Assembly (NCBI RefSeq): GCF_048569485.1
Contig: NC_134355.1
Location: forward strand, 656,222,426 to 656,286,425
DNA length: 64,000 nt
Reading direction: 5' to 3'
Origin: Anomaloglossus baeobatrachus
Taxonomy: Eukaryota; Chordata; Amphibia; Anura; Aromobatidae
Position 1 is the stretch's first letter. Each line of letters opens with the position of its first letter. The notes under the pieces were generated by a model, which had not been told where the DNA came from, ran no database searches, and saw nothing but the letters and a program-made list of their open reading frames with translations. The translations under genes and the position numbers were made by a program. This document shows, piece by piece, positions 47,457 to 59,272 of the stretch.

Positions 47457-48372
47457 GAGTAATGTTTAGTTGGTAAAGTTTAACATACCCAGTATCTAGT
47501 GGTTTATACAATGGGGAAAATAAGTATTTGATACACTTCCGATTTTGCAAGTTTTCCCTCCTACAAAGAATTGAGAGGGCTGTAATTTTTATCATATGTT
47601 TTCAACTGTGACAGGCAGAATTAAAAAAACAATAAAAAAAACCAAACCCCAAAAATCCCAGAAAATCCCTTTTGTATGATTTTTAAATTATTAATTTGCA
47701 TTTTATTGCATGAAATAAGTATTTGATACAATAGAAAAACAGAACTTAATACGTTTTTCGGTCGTTCTTGACCAGGTTTGCACACAGTGCAGCAGGGATT
47801 TTGGCCCACTCCTCCATACAGATCTCCAGATTTTTCAGGTTTTCGGAAACATTGAGTTTCAGCTCCTCCAAAGATTTTCTATTGGGTTCAGGTCTGGAGA
47901 CTGGCTAGGCCACTCGGAGACCTTGAAATGCTTCTTACGGAGCCGCTCCTTGTCCTGGCTGTGTGTTTCAAGGCATTGTCATACTGGAAGACGCAGCCAC
48001 AGCCCATCTTTAATGCTCTTACTGAGGCAAGGAGGTGGTTGACCTAAATCTCACTATACATGACCCCATCCATCCTCCCTTCAATATAGCGCAGTCATCC
48101 TGTCCCTTTGCTGAAAAGCGCCCACAAAGTATGATGTTTTCACCCCCATGCTTCACGGTTGGGATTGTGTTCTTGGGGTTGTACTCATCCATCTTCTTCC
48201 TTCAAACACGGTGAGTGGAGTTGATACGAAAAAGTTCTATTTTGATCTCATCTGACCACATGACCTTCTATGCCTCCTCGGGATCATTCAGATAGTCATT
48301 GGTGAGCTTCAAACTGGCCTGGACATATGCTGGTGTGAGCAGGGTGACCTTGCGTGCCCTGCAGGATTTTAA

Positions 48373-48594
48373 TCAATGACAGTATAGTGTTACTAATGGT
48401 AACCTTTGAGACCTTTGAGCTCTATTCAGGTCATTGACAAGGTCCTCCCATGTAGTTCTGGGCTGATTCCTGACCTTTCTCAGAATCATCCTTACTCCCT
48501 GAGGTAAGATCTTGCATGAAGCCCCAGACTGAGTAAGATTGACAGTCATCTTATGTTTTTTCCATTTTCTAATAATTGCACCAACAGTTGTTGC
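48373..48594 (-). pseudogene. Tc1 transposase, middle block
   Basis: The minus strand reads [20 protein letters not shown] and then [19 protein letters not shown], the second helix-turn-helix and linker of a Tc1 transposase. It directly continues the N-terminal block on the far side of the LTR insertion. Further downstream (47860-48370) the catalytic region is recognisable only in pieces, for example around FNPIENLW near 47880. Stops and indels in that part show that the gene was decayed as well as interrupted. Confidence 0.8.
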
Positions 48595-49881
48595 TGACTC
48601 GCCCACCCCAGGGCTATGGGACCCCCGGTGCCGGGCCGGACTAGTCCGGTGGTCGTCAGTGGTGGCTGGGCCCGGCTCCGTGGCCCTGGTGGGTGTCAGT
48701 GGAATATGTGGCTTGAATTAAAGTTTGTGTTCGTGACGCCACCTGTGGTATGCGGCTATTAAGCCGCCGCTGCTGTGTGAGGCCACCGGGATGATGTTAT
48801 GGCAGCAATGGTGGTACTGATCCCCACAGGTGGAGCAATGCCCGGGGCACAGTTGGTGCTTGTGAATGTCTATGCAGCTGAAATAACAGAGACCACTTCA
48901 AGGGTGCAGTTCAAGTTCTTTACTCACACTTCTTGTCACAGCGCTGTAGGGACCCTTGGACTGCTGGGACCACTGTCAGGGACCTCCGCCGTTTCTGGGT
49001 GATTCTGAGAGTGAAAGCCGGTACCCTTCTCTTAGTGTCTCTTTCTTCTGCTGTCTTCCTTAGCCTTGCCTTTAATAGGATAAACCTGGCTTGGCCTCCA
49101 CTACAGCCTCCAGGCCGGGGGGTCACCTGTCGGCTGATTACCCCTTTTCTGTAAGTTCTGCTATGGGTTCTGGCCCGGGGAGTTTACAACATTCCCTGGG
49201 CCTTGGTTTTTACTGTTTGGAGATGATCTTTGCACTCCTCCAGTCTCTAGGGACCGTCCCCTGCTGCAGCTTGATCCCTCCACCGATGTTATTGTGGAAC
49301 AGGCCACCGTAGCTCTAAACTGCCCCGACAGCTATACAGACTACCCGTGGCCCTGCGACTCCTTCTGTCTCCTACGTGGTGTCACCTGGACCTCTGGGTC
49401 CCAGGATCTTCACCAGGAAGCGTCTCCTTCTGTTTCTCTGCTCCTGTCTGACTTGGAGCTTTCTTTCCTTCTTTCTTTCTTTCTTTCCTCCTCCTTGCCT
49501 GCCTCCAGCAGGCCTCCTCCTCCCTCCTTTCTCTCGTTCTTCTTCTCCAACTACATGCTGGCTCCTCACTCTTTCACTCCCTGAGGTAAACTGAAACTAA
49601 CTTGACCTTCCTTTCTCTATCTGCTCTCTGGTGGCTCCTCCCACCTCCCCAGTTGCTAAGCTACCACCCTATGGGAGCAGGGATGGGTCTTACGGCCCCT
49701 CTCAGCATGCAGCATGGAGGGTTTTCTGCCACTATTCTTGGTCTCAGTGTGTTCCTAGCAATGGGTGTAGTGTGGATTTACCAGGGGACCGGTGTTCACT
49801 CCCTTCCTCACCCAGAATGGGGCATCACACCGCTGATGGGGTGCAATGACCTGTGGCGACGGAAGCCTCAGGGGCACCACA
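48595..49881 (-). repeat. 3' LTR of element 2
   Basis: Matches 51437-52724 throughout. It contains the palindrome CCGGACTAGTCCGG (48636-48649), the inner TTCGTGACGCCA (48730-48741) and a CTTT microsatellite near 49465. Confidence 0.92.
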
Positions 49882-50455
49882 CTCCCCCACAGCAAATCCC
49901 AGCACGTCCTCGGGCTGAAAAGACAACAAAACATGTGGAGAAACTGCAAAAACATTTTTGTTATGCAAAACATAAAACAATAAAACATTTCTTCCCTTCA
50001 TGGGAGGCACAAATTCTTGAACGTTGCAAACTTTCTTATAAAGAAACATCTAAATGTGCACTTTCAGTTCATTGCACAGTTTGGGCACTTCCCCCATAAT
50101 TGTGGTAGGGGGCACAACAGGTGCAACCATATACATTCTTGGCTACAACAAGTCCAGTAGCCTGGCAGTTCGTTTCTTTCAATCAACAAAAGTGAAAAAC
50201 TCAACCAGCCACTAAGTCCAGTGGCCTGGTTACACAGGACACATAAGACATCACATTCACCGGGGCCCACATTCCAGTTCCGTGGCCCGGTAACACATAC
50301 ACATGGGGGGTGACATCTTCAAAAAGCATGAGGGGCAGTACAGCAGGAAAAGGTGTCATCTTCGAAAAGAACATTGGGGCAGAACACAAGGGACTTCTTC
50401 AAAGTGAATGAGGGGCAGACAGGGGCTATGTACAGTTCGGCATCTTCTTACTTCT

Positions 50456-51373
50456 TTACATGTAGGGATTCTTCTCCGGCTCCCCACCTAGCAGCAGGTT
50501 GACAGCGGTCAGCACAGTCTGCTGGTCTTGGCGGGCCGCGCCTGGCATGGCGGCGGCCTGTATTGAAGTCGCTGCTGTGACCGATTCTTGACGGGCCGCA
50601 CCTGGCGTGGCTGCGGCCTGGGCTTGGCGGGCCGCATCTGCGGCGTGGATTAACGTCGCCGCTGCGGCGGGATCTTGCTTGTCCGAGCGGGGTATCGCTG
50701 CTGGGGCCTGAGCTGGACGGGCCGGGCTTGGCGTCGCTGCTGCGGTGTGGATGGGCGTCGCTCCGGCGGCGAATTCTTGGCGGGCCGCACCTGGCGCGGC
50801 TGCGGCCTGGATCGGCGTCGCCGTGCCGGGCATCTCTCCAGGGACCGCGGGCATGGCAGGGGGGGTTGAGGCTCTCGCGCCGGCAGGGGCATTAAATGAC
50901 TCACCCCTCAGTAGCATCTCCGGTGTTCTGGTGGTCGCTGGCCTGCTGCAGGGTGCTGGTATCGGAGCTGCGGTGGTGGCACGCGCGCCTGCAGGAGGAC
51001 CGGGCAGGAACCCCACCTGGCAATCCGGGCTCCGCCGGCTGGGGGTGACACTCTCTTTACCCGACTCTGCAGCGGCTGCTGGATCTTCTCCGCTCTCCAG
51101 GACGCAGGACACCACCCGGTTCTGAGGTGCGTGTCCCGGCTCGGCCACTCCTCCTCTGGCCGCTCGTTGCTCGGCGTCCATCATTTTAGCTTCTTCACGC
51201 GCCATCTTTTCTTCCTCCGCTTTCCATCGCGGGCACTGCTTCGCGCTCTTTTTGCCAAGACCAAGGGGGCGGGGCTTCTCTTCGCGCCCTTTCTTCTGGC
51301 ATGCCCCCCTTCTTCTCGCTCTTTGCAGCGCTAATGGCGGCAGTCTCTCACAGTAAAACACAGGCTTTTTCAC
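50456..51373 (-). CDS. Ala/Pro-rich ORF of LTR element 2
   Basis: The 305-codon ORF lies on the minus strand between the primer binding site and the polypurine tract. The first ~100 residues are basic and charged (KAEEEKMAREEAKMM). The rest is Ala/Pro-rich and alignable with residues ~170-390 of the element 1 ORF: GESFNAPAGARASTPPAMPA against GESSDAPASASAPTPAATPA, GTATPIQAAA against GTATLKQAAA, and AAAMPGAARQDQ in both. No cold-shock domain was seen. Function is unknown; it may be a structural, gag-like protein or a remnant of one. Short compared with element 1. Confidence 0.55.
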   Translation of the reverse strand: MKKPVFYCERLPPLALQRARRRGACQKKGREEKPRPLGLGKKSAKQCPRWKAEEEKMAREEAKMMDAEQRAARGGVAEPGHAPQNRVVSCVLESGEDPAAAAESGKESVTPSRRSPDCQVGFLPGPPAGARATTAAPIPAPCSRPATTRTPEMLLRGESFNAPAGARASTPPAMPAVPGEMPGTATPIQAAAAPGAARQEFAAGATPIHTAAATPSPARPAQAPAAIPRSDKQDPAAAATLIHAADAARQAQAAATPGAARQESVTAATSIQAAAMPGAARQDQQTVLTAVNLLLGGEPEKNPYM

Positions 51374-51414
51374 GATTCTTCAGGCGCACAGTACCCGGTG
51401 GGACCGGGCACGAA

Positions 51415-51432
51415 CTCCTGTTCGTGACGCCA
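51415..51432 (-). other. Primer binding site of element 2
   Basis: On the minus strand TGGCGTCACGAACAGGAG, four bases after the 5' LTR. It matches the site of element 1 at 17 of 18 positions. Confidence 0.75.
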
Positions 51433-51436
51433 AAGT

Positions 51437-52724
51437 TGACTCGCCCACCCCAGGGCTATGGGACACCCGGTGCCGGGCCGGACTAGTCCGGTGGTCGTCA
51501 GTGGTGGCTGGGCCCGGCTCCGTGGCCCTGGTGGGTGTCAGTGGAATATGTGGCTTGAATTAAAGTTTGTGTTCGTGACGCCACCTGTGGTATGCGGCTA
51601 TTAAGCCGCCGCTGCTGTGTGAGGCCACCGGGATGATGTTATGGCAGCAATGGTGGTACTGATCCCCACAGGTGGAGCAATGCCCGGGGCACAGTTGGTG
51701 CTTGTGAATGTCTATGCAGCTGAAATAACAGAGACCACTTCAAGGGTGCAGTTCAAGTTCTTTACTCACACTTCTTGTCACAGCGCTGTAGGGACCCTTG
51801 GACTGCTGGGACCACTATCAGGGACCTCCGCCGTTTCTGGGTGATTCTGAGAGTGAAAGCCGGTACCCTTCTCTTAGTGTCTCTTTCTTCTGCTGTCTTC
51901 CTTAGCCTTGCCTTTAATAGGATAAACCTGGCTTGGCCTCCACTACAGCCTCCAGGCCGGGGGGTCACCTGTCGGCTGATTACCCCTTTTCTGGAAGTTC
52001 TGCTATGGGTTCTGGCCCGGGGAGTCTACAACGTTCCCTGGGCCTCGGTTTTTACTGTTTGGAGATGATCTTTGCACTCCTCCAGTCTCTAGGGACCGTC
52101 CCCTGCTGCAGCTTGATCCCTCCACCGATGTTACAGTGGAACAGGCCACCGTAGCTCTAAACTGCCCCGACAGCTATACAGACTACCCGTGGCCCTGCGA
52201 CTCCTTCTGTCTCCTACGTGGTGTCACCTGGACCTCTGGGTCCCAGGATCTTCACCAGGAAGCGTCTCCTTCTGTTTCTCTGCTCCTGTCTGACTTGGAG
52301 CTTTCTTTCCTTCTTTCCTTCTTTCTTTCCTCCTCCTTGCCTGCCTCCAGCAGGCCTCCTCCTCCCTCCTTTCTCTCGTTCTTCTTCTCCAACTACATGC
52401 TGGCTCCTCACTCTTTCACTCCCTGAGGTAAACTGAAACTAACTTGACCTTCCTTTCTCTATCTGCTCTCTGGTGGCTCCTCCCACCTCCCCAGTTGCTA
52501 AGCTACCACCCTATGGGAGCAGGGATGGGTCTTACGGCCCCTCTCAGCATGCAGCATGGGAGGGTTTTCTGCCACTATTCCTGGTCTCAGTGTGTTCCTA
52601 GCAATGGGTGTAGTGTGGATTTACCAGGGGACCGGTGTTCACTCCCTTCCTCACCCAGAATGGGGCATCACACCGCTGATGGGGTGCAATGACCTGTGGC
52701 GACGGAAGCCTCAGGGGCGCCACA
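51437..52724 (-). repeat. 5' LTR of element 2
   Basis: Minus-strand start TGTGGCGCCCCTGAGGC, end GGGCGAGTCA. Near-identical partner of 48595-49881, including the palindrome at 51478-51491. Confidence 0.92.
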
Positions 52725-52728
52725 TTGC

Positions 52729-52842
52729 CTTTTCACCAAGCTGCTTCCCAATTATCCTGAAACCCATCCCAGCCTTCTGCAGATTTACGATTTTGTCCCT
52801 GGTGTTATTAGACAGCTCTTTGGTCTTGGCCATGGTGGAGAG
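52729..52842 (-). pseudogene. Tc1 transposase N-terminal block
   Basis: The minus strand reads [20 protein letters not shown] then [15 protein letters not shown], the first helix-turn-helix of a Tc1 transposase that recognises the inverted repeats. It starts at an ATG near 52833. The reading is cut off by the TTGC duplication and LTR element 2 and continues on the other side at 48594. The insertion separates the two halves of the DNA-binding domain. Confidence 0.85.
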
Positions 52843-53168
52843 GTTGGAGTGTGATTGAATGTGTGGACAGGTGTCTTCTATACAGGTAACTAGTTCACAC
52901 AGGTGCAACTAATACAGTTAATGAATGCAGAGTAGGAGCTTCTTATAGAAAAAATAACAGGTCTGTGAGAGCCAGAATTCTTGCCGGTTGGTCGGTGACC
53001 AAATATTTATTTCATGCAATAAAATGCAAAGTAATTATTAAAAAATCATACAATGTGATTCTCACAGTTGAAATTACCTACGATAAAAATTACAGACCTC
53101 TCCATTTTTTGTAGGTGGGAAAACTTGCAAAATCGTCAGAGGATCAAATACTTAATTTCCCCACTGTA

Positions 53169-53361
53169 TGTTATGACTTTAAGAAGTAATTTTGTTCCAT
53201 CATTTTCAATCAATAACTTTTTATTTTTGGCCAATGTAGCATTTTTTTTTCTATCTTGAAGGATGAGTTGTACATTTTTCCAGCACCATTTTAGGATACA
53301 CAACAGTTTTGTTTTCTTTTTCCTCTTTTTAGCATCAGGTATGAATCTTATGATTTTCTAA

Positions 53362-53440
<79 letters not shown>

Positions 53441-53965
53441 TTTTTTATTTCTTTTATTATATTGAGAAATCGGACATTGAATGCACATGCAAAAGTGACT
53501 CGCAGTGCATTTTAGTCATGTCGATTATTGAGGTCTCAATTCATCAAGGCTGGTGTTTTGTTGGTCTGATGCAGAGGATTGTGAAATGTTTGACTGTTGA
53601 CAAAAAAAAGTCTCAGACTGCAGATCAGCGGTGTTACTTTTAGTTTAGTAGCTTAGGAAAACAAGAAGCTTGAGGAGAAGGTATAGTCAATGCTTGGAAA
53701 GTTTCCATGACATTGAGAAGTGTCAAAAAGGTACGTAGCATGCAGAAGTACAGTAGCCTAGGTCATGGAGATGGAGTAGTTGGGGAGATCTGGCAGATGA
53801 AAGCCAAGCTGGAGAAATAGTCGTGAAGGTCAGAAAGGGATTAATTTTGAGCGAGAAGTTGAGTAGAACATACTTTCAGTTTTTTTGGATGCTGAATGGG
53901 AATAATCTGAGAAAGTCAGGAAGGTATAAGCCCAGATAGAGAAGTAGGTGGGTAGGTCATGAAGA
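53169..53965. other. Intron-like sequence with TA microsatellite
   Basis: A TA run (53366-53421) followed by a T run (53422-53446). No exon or RNA gene recognised elsewhere. Confidence 0.5.
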
Positions 53966-54850
53966 TTAAAGGGAATCTGTGAGTAAGATCAACCCTCGTA
54001 AGCTGTCTATATTAGAATGCAGGTCATAGTTGTAGTTAGGTGTCCCTGCAGAGACGATGACTTACTCACCGCCCCGGCCGGGTTGCGTCCTCCCTCGCTC
54101 TCCCCCAGCCATCCATGTGTGCTGCTGCCTCCTTCCCCTCCCGGGGCCTGTGTGCACAGCGCACGTCTCACGGGAGTGTGCTTAGGGCGCACGTGCACAC
54201 CGACCATCCTCTTAAAGGGCTGGTGTATCATTTCCAGGAAATATCTCTCAGCCTATGGCTGAGAGGCACTATGTATTTAAGGCACCCTTCCATTAGGGGA
54301 GGTGCCTGCGCATTGCTCCAATTAGTCAGTGTTTCAGTCTGCTACCTAGCTTGTTGTCAGGTCTTGAGCTCTTGTCCAGTCATCCCTGTGTCCGTCCCAT
54401 ACCTGTGTGCCCCTGCTGTGCCCACCATTCCTGTCCGTACCCACCTACCCAGCCTGCCTCAGTCACCCCGCCTGTACCCGTCTATACCCGTCCATCTCCT
54501 GTCCTGGGGGTCAGCTTTCACAGTCCCGGTCACTGCCCTGGGAGTGGTACTTGGCGTCCACCTGCGGCGGGCTCTTAGTTACGCCCCTCCACTATAGGGG
54601 TAAGCCCAGGTTCCTCCTGTGGTCCAGTGGGTCCACTAATCCCACTCGCTGCCTGTATACCGGCCATGAGCGTTTCAATAGTAAGCTGAATAAAATGATA
54701 TCTTGATATCAGTGATGCAATGTTTTATTACACAGAAATCCACATTTTTCCTATATGTAAATGAGCTGTTAAGATCTATTGGCAGGACAGAGATATCCCG
54801 GAGAATCTACTGCTTTAGAAACGTGAAGTCTTTTAGGAGGATAAATAGCC
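53966..54850. mobile_element. TTAA-type MITE interrupted by a solo LTR
   Basis: Begins TTAAAGGGAATCTGTGAGTA and GATCAACCCTC, a MITE start common in frogs. Its interior resumes after 54682 with AAGCTGAATAAAATGATATC and ATGTAAATGAGCTGTTAAGA. The right end is not clearly defined. Confidence 0.55.
54031..54677 (+). mobile_element. Solo LTR, Gypsy-like, 5-bp target duplication
   Basis: TGTAGTTAGGTG to GAGCGTTTCA, 647 bp, flanked by ATAGT at 54026-54030 and 54678-54682. It contains TATTTAAGG (54273-54281) as a TATA-like box. The 5-bp duplication and shorter length set it apart from the TGTGG family. Only the LTR remains. Confidence 0.7.
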
Positions 54851-55364
54851 TTGGGTAAACTGAAAGAGTATTCTCAAAATAAGAAATTATCCCCTACCTA
54901 TGGAATAAGGGATACGTTGCTTATTGCTGGAGGTTAGCCATCCTTAGAGATTCCGAGATTGGTGGTTTGCAGTCCCACTGTTATGGTCTCGGGGCGAGCA
55001 AGTGATTAGCGGACCCACTACTCCACAGCACAAAGAAAACCCAGAGGGGCTTGACTGCAGAACTACATCTCGTTTTCCCCAGAGCCTCTGTTGGTGCGGG
55101 TGTTGCCCTGCAGGTGTGAGACTAGATGCCACTCGGGAAGACTGATGCTGCGATGGCTGGCCCCAGGGGATCGGACACTGATAGTTTCTGGTTGGAGCAA
55201 CAGCAGTAGCATGCGGAGTCGTAGATTCGGTCGGGATGGATGCGGTAGCAGCGGCCAATGTGTACAATTGTGGCAGCGGGTATCGTGGTTGGTGACCGGC
55301 GTAGATGCTTGCAGCAGTGTCAGCAGATATCGTGATACTCGGCCGGCATGGCATGGATAGTTGC
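54851..55364. mobile_element. MITE piece and older LTR-like fragment
   Basis: ATTATCCCCTACCTATGGAA resembles a frequent frog MITE end. From about 54982 TGTTATGGTCTCGGGGCG begins GC-rich LTR-like sequence that is interrupted by the solo LTR at 55365 and seems to continue at 56554. Confidence 0.35.
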
Positions 55365-56549
55365 TGTCGCGGGCGGGGGGGGGTGCGCTGCTCGACCGCT
55401 TTTGCGGCTCGGGTTCAGCTGCTGCTGCTCGGTGGCTCGAGCGGTGGGCCGGATCCCGGGGACTCGAGCGGCGCTCCTCGCCCGTGAGTGAAAGGGGTGG
55501 TCTGTTGGGGTTTGGGATGTCGGTTTGTGATGCCACCCACGGTGTGTGGTGAGGTTGGGGCACCACCGCTGCTCTGTACGGGGATCCCGGGAGCGATGAC
55601 AGGGAGCAGCTGGGATGTTTTCTCTCCCCTCCGTGGGTAGGGGGATTTTGGTAGTCCCGGGGCCCGGAGTTGTTGGCTGTAAGGTGGATGGCGGGGCTTG
55701 GCCGGGTGCAGGGTCGCAGGGGCAGCGCAGTGCCAGACGGCACGGTTGTACTTACTCAGCCAGTAACGGACACGGAGTCTCTGGTAAAACAAACGGCTGG
55801 ATGGACGAGTCCCACAGACGGCTGCGGCGGTCACTCCCGGTAGGTTGGCGGTAACTGTCTCTCCCTGCACCAGTGTTACGTTCACGGCCCCGATGGCTTC
55901 CCACCGGTAACCCGCTCCCCAGCGGTATATTTGCTGGAGGAGCCCCTTTTGCCCGCAGGCGCTGGCCCTGGGAACTCTAGCTGTGGCGGTAGCTGTATTT
56001 CCCTTCACGGTTGAGCGGTTGCCTTTAGTCGGGTCTTTACTGCTGGGAAACCCCGGAGGTTCCCGTCGCTGACGGATTTGACCGGTTTAACGGCGACTCC
56101 AAGCCTGGTCGGGGTCCGTAGGCCCTGCCGAATGGTGCTGGCCTCTCTTCGCTCCCCGGTCCGGTACCGGCGGGCCACCGCCCGTCCCCGGTCCTTAAGG
56201 TTGTGCGTCAATCGGCCTCACCTGCAGACGGTCACCACCGTCTGCCAACCTTGCTGTTTCTGTGCCCGGGCCACGTACCCGGACACGGCCAGTCAGCTCC
56301 TCCACTACTACTTCCTTCACTCTCCAACTCTACTCCAAAACTCAACTGAACTGCCTTCCTTTTCCCGCCTCCAGGACTGTGAACTCCTCAGTGGGTGGAG
56401 CCAACCGCCTGGCTCCACCCCACCTGGTGTGGACATCAGCCCCTGGAGGGAGGCAACAAGGATTTGTGTCTGACTTTGGTGTTCCTAACCGGGGTGTGGG
56501 GTGTGTTGTTGCAGTACCTGTGACGTCCTGGCTTGTCCAGGGTGCCACA
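55365..56549 (-). mobile_element. Solo LTR, TGTGG family
   Basis: Minus-strand start TGTGGCACCCTGGACAAG. A 4-bp target duplication TTGC flanks it (55361-55364, 56550-56553). The diverged inner word TTTGTGATGCCA (55524-55535) sits where other LTRs of the family have TTCGTGACGCCA. It is older than the LTRs of the two complete elements, to judge by divergence. Confidence 0.75.
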
Positions 56550-56553
56550 TTGC

Positions 56554-57000
56554 AGCAGTGAACTTGTAATGCACTGAAACACAGATACAAATCAGCAGCA
56601 AAATGACAGCAGGAGAACACAGCACCAAAATGGTACCTGAGAACTAGCAGCATTAGAAACTTGTTGCCCAGGCACCTTCCTTATTGGGAAAGTGCCTTAA
56701 ATACCTGCAGCCTCTCAGTCTAGCTGAGAGGTCATTTCTGTGTCAGGGCATATTGGCCTTTTAAGAAAAGGGGCATGTCTGCGTGCACCCTATGGGCACT
56801 CCCAGGAGGCCTGTGCGGTGTGCGCAGGCCCTGGAAGACAGCAGCATGGACTGGGGACAGGTCAGCCATCACAGGACGGCCGTGCAGGTTAGATTGCCGA
56901 CATGCCCACCGCGGGAGGGAGGCAGGACAGTGTGGGGATATCGGTATGGGTGTTATACCCACCCAGTGTACTGTACATACTCGACTTCCACTTAATTGTT
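56554..57000 (-). mobile_element. LTR-like fragment
   Basis: AAGTGCCTTAAATACCTGCA then CTGAGAGGTCATT resembles, in reverse, the 54200-54310 part of the Gypsy-like solo LTR. Ends not resolved. Confidence 0.35.
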
Positions 57001-57039
57001 TATGGGACTGCTGGAGACCAGTACCGTGCTCCGCTATTT

Positions 57040-57400
57040 CTGGCATATGGGACAACGATCATATTTTTAGTCCGAGAGAAATCCGACAGAACATCAGACA
57101 TCAGTTGGACCAACGTTATTTAATAGAGCGTGCACATGTCCAATTTTTTTTCTCGAACTGGCCATTCAAGTCTTTGAGTCCATGAAAAAAATGGGCCGCA
57201 CTCAGATGACATTCAAGTACGGTCTGATTTTCACAGAGTGACAGAACGAAGAAGATAGAGACATTCTTTCTTTATTCTTCTCTACATCCGAGAAAAACTG
57301 ATCAAACTGGAATAAGAGTCTGTTCAGTCGGATAGCATAGCTGAACTGGGTTTCTCGGATGGAGAAAATCCGGTCTTGTGACCCCAGCCCGTGGGTAAAA
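57040..57400. mobile_element. Probable MITE
   Basis: GTCCGAGAGAAATCCGACAG and CATCCGAGAAAAACTGATCA blocks with loosely inverted partners are typical of an AT-rich MITE. No clear target duplication. Confidence 0.3.
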
Positions 57401-57599
57401 TTCGTTATTTTGACAATAACCCTTTGGTGGACAAAGCAATTGTGAATATAGTGACGAATACCATGTCTGCAAAAGACAAGAATCTTAGAACGATATTTAC
57501 AAAATTAGATTTTTCTTTCCAAACAATGGTCCAAATCCCAGAGTTTTAGCAATTGTGTGACCCAATCAATGGGGAAAAAAACAAACCAACAAAACTTGC

Positions 57600-58418
57600 T
57601 CGCTAACTGGGGGTAACCGTCAACTCTGCTCTCTCCTTCAAGCCACATTATCCAAGCCCCTTCCACCACCTGCCCAGATTACTACATTCCTTGACCAAGA
57701 ATCTGCAAGAACACTAGTGCTTGTCCTCATCATCTCCCACCTTGACTACTGCAACTTTCTTTTCTGTGGCCTCCCTTCTAACTCTCTTGCACTCCTAAAA
57801 ATCTATCCTAAACTCTGCTGCCCGACTGATCCACCTCTCCCTCGCTATTCCCCAGCCTCTCTTCTCTGCCAATCCCTACACTGGCTTCCCATTGCCCAAA
57901 CACTCCGGTTCAAAACCCTAACCATGACGTACACAGCCACCCGCAACCTGTCTCCTCCTTACAGCTGTGACCTAGTCTCCCGATACGTACCTGCATGTAA
58001 CCTCAGATCCTCACAAGACCTCTTTCTCTACTCCCCTCTTATCTCCTCTTCTCACCATCGCATATAATACTTCTCCCATGCCTGCCTTATACTCTGGAAT
58101 ACTCTACCCCAACACATCAGACTCTCTCCTACCGTGGATATCTTCAAAAGGAACCTGAAGACCCACCTCTTCTGACAAGCCTATAACCTGTAGTAAACCT
58201 ACGTCCACTATAACGCTGCATGACCATCTCCAACCTCACCTACTGTATCCTCAAGCATCCCTTGTAGACTGTGATCTCTCGCGGGCAGGGTCCTCTCTCC
58301 TCCTGTACCTGTCTGTGTCTTGTATTGTTCATGATTACTGCATTTTCCCTACTATGTATACCCCTTTTCACATGTGAAGCGCCATGGAATAAATGGTGCT
58401 AAAATAATAAATATTAAC
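57600..58418 (+). mobile_element. L2-clade LINE, 3' fragment
   Basis: The ORF region encodes SHLDYCNFLFCGLP, LCQSLHWLPIAQTLRFKTLT and NLSPPYSCDLVSRY, the conserved C-terminal segment after the reverse transcriptase of L2/CR1-type LINEs. The 3' end GAAGCGCCATGGAATAAATG followed by ATAATAAATA matches the L2 tail style. 5'-truncated. Confidence 0.8.
57717..58067 (+). pseudogene. LINE ORF2 C-terminal remnant
   Basis: About 116 codons are open and read VLIISHLDYCNFLFCGLPSN, then FSPASLLCQSLHWLPIAQTL-type text. This is the region downstream of the catalytic palm and thumb in L2/CR1 reverse transcriptases. The catalytic FADD motif lies upstream in an intact element and is absent here. The fragment ends at a stop near 58067, after which the family's last segment (RTHLF-like, near 58165) appears in another frame. 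Confidence 0.75.
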
Positions 58419-58499
58419 TGTTTTCAAAGCTGTCCTCTGGGGTTATGGATTTTTGTAAAAAAAAAAATTGGCAGAGAATCAAATGTTTATGGGTTTTAG

Positions 58500-58949
58500 C
58501 TATAATACAGAAAATAATGTAAAAAAAAATAAAAATAGTAATATAGTAATAAAAGAAAAACATAATATAGTTATAATATAGTAAATAATGTAAAAAAAAA
58601 TTATAATGGACATTATAATATAGCAAATAGTGTAAAAAATACATAGGAGTAATAATAATAATAATAATAATAAAAAAGAAGAACATAACCATAGTAATAA
58701 TAATATGATAAATAACAAATAGCTATAATATAGTAAATAATGTAAAAAAAATTATAATGGACATTATAATATAGCAAATAGTGTAAAAAATACATAGGAG
58801 TAATAATAATAATAATAATAAAAAAGAAGAACATAACCATAGTAATAATAATATGATAAATAACAAATAGCTATAATATAGTAAATAATGTAAAAAAAAT
58901 TATAATGGACATTATAATATAGCAAATAATGTAAAAAATACATAGTAGC

Positions 58950-58981
<32 letters not shown>

Positions 58982-59204
58982 GAACAACATAACCATAGTA
59001 ATAATAATATGATAAATAACATTAATAGCTATAATATAGTAAATAATGTAAAGAATAAAATAATAACAATAAATGAACAACATAGAATAGTTGTAATATA
59101 GTAAAAATAAATAAAAGAACATAATAGTAGTAATAATATGATAAATAACAAAATAAATATGAAACCATAAATAATAACAATGATCCTAAAAATAATATGA
59201 CAAA

Positions 59205-59272
<68 letters not shown>

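Larger units (their letters stand above)
48595..52724 (-). mobile_element. LTR element 2, pol-less, nested in a Tc1 element
   Basis: LTRs of about 1288 bp lie at 51437-52724 (5') and 48595-49881 (3'), with about a dozen differences by eye, near 99 percent identity. The target duplication TTGC is at 48591-48594 and 52725-52728. The primer binding site (51415-51432) and polypurine tract (49883-49890) are in place. The internal region is only ~1.55 kb with one Ala/Pro-rich ORF related to that of element 1. LTR ends (GAGTCA) differ from element 1 (TTCACA), so it is a sister subfamily. It looks structurally complete but non-autonomous and young. Confidence 0.9.
47509..53166 (-). mobile_element. 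Tc1-like transposon 5, split by LTR element 2
   Basis: The left end CAATGGGGAAAATAAGTATT and right end ATACTTAATTTCCCCACTG are flanked by TA. Without the LTR insertion it is about 1.52 kb, the normal size. Transposase sequence is on the minus strand in two blocks either side of the insertion at 48595-52728. Confidence 0.92.

Noticed and set aside
49294-49584. Ser/Phe-rich ORF repeated at 52136-52426
   Set aside because: It is present twice only because both LTRs of element 2 contain it. It spans a CTTT microsatellite.
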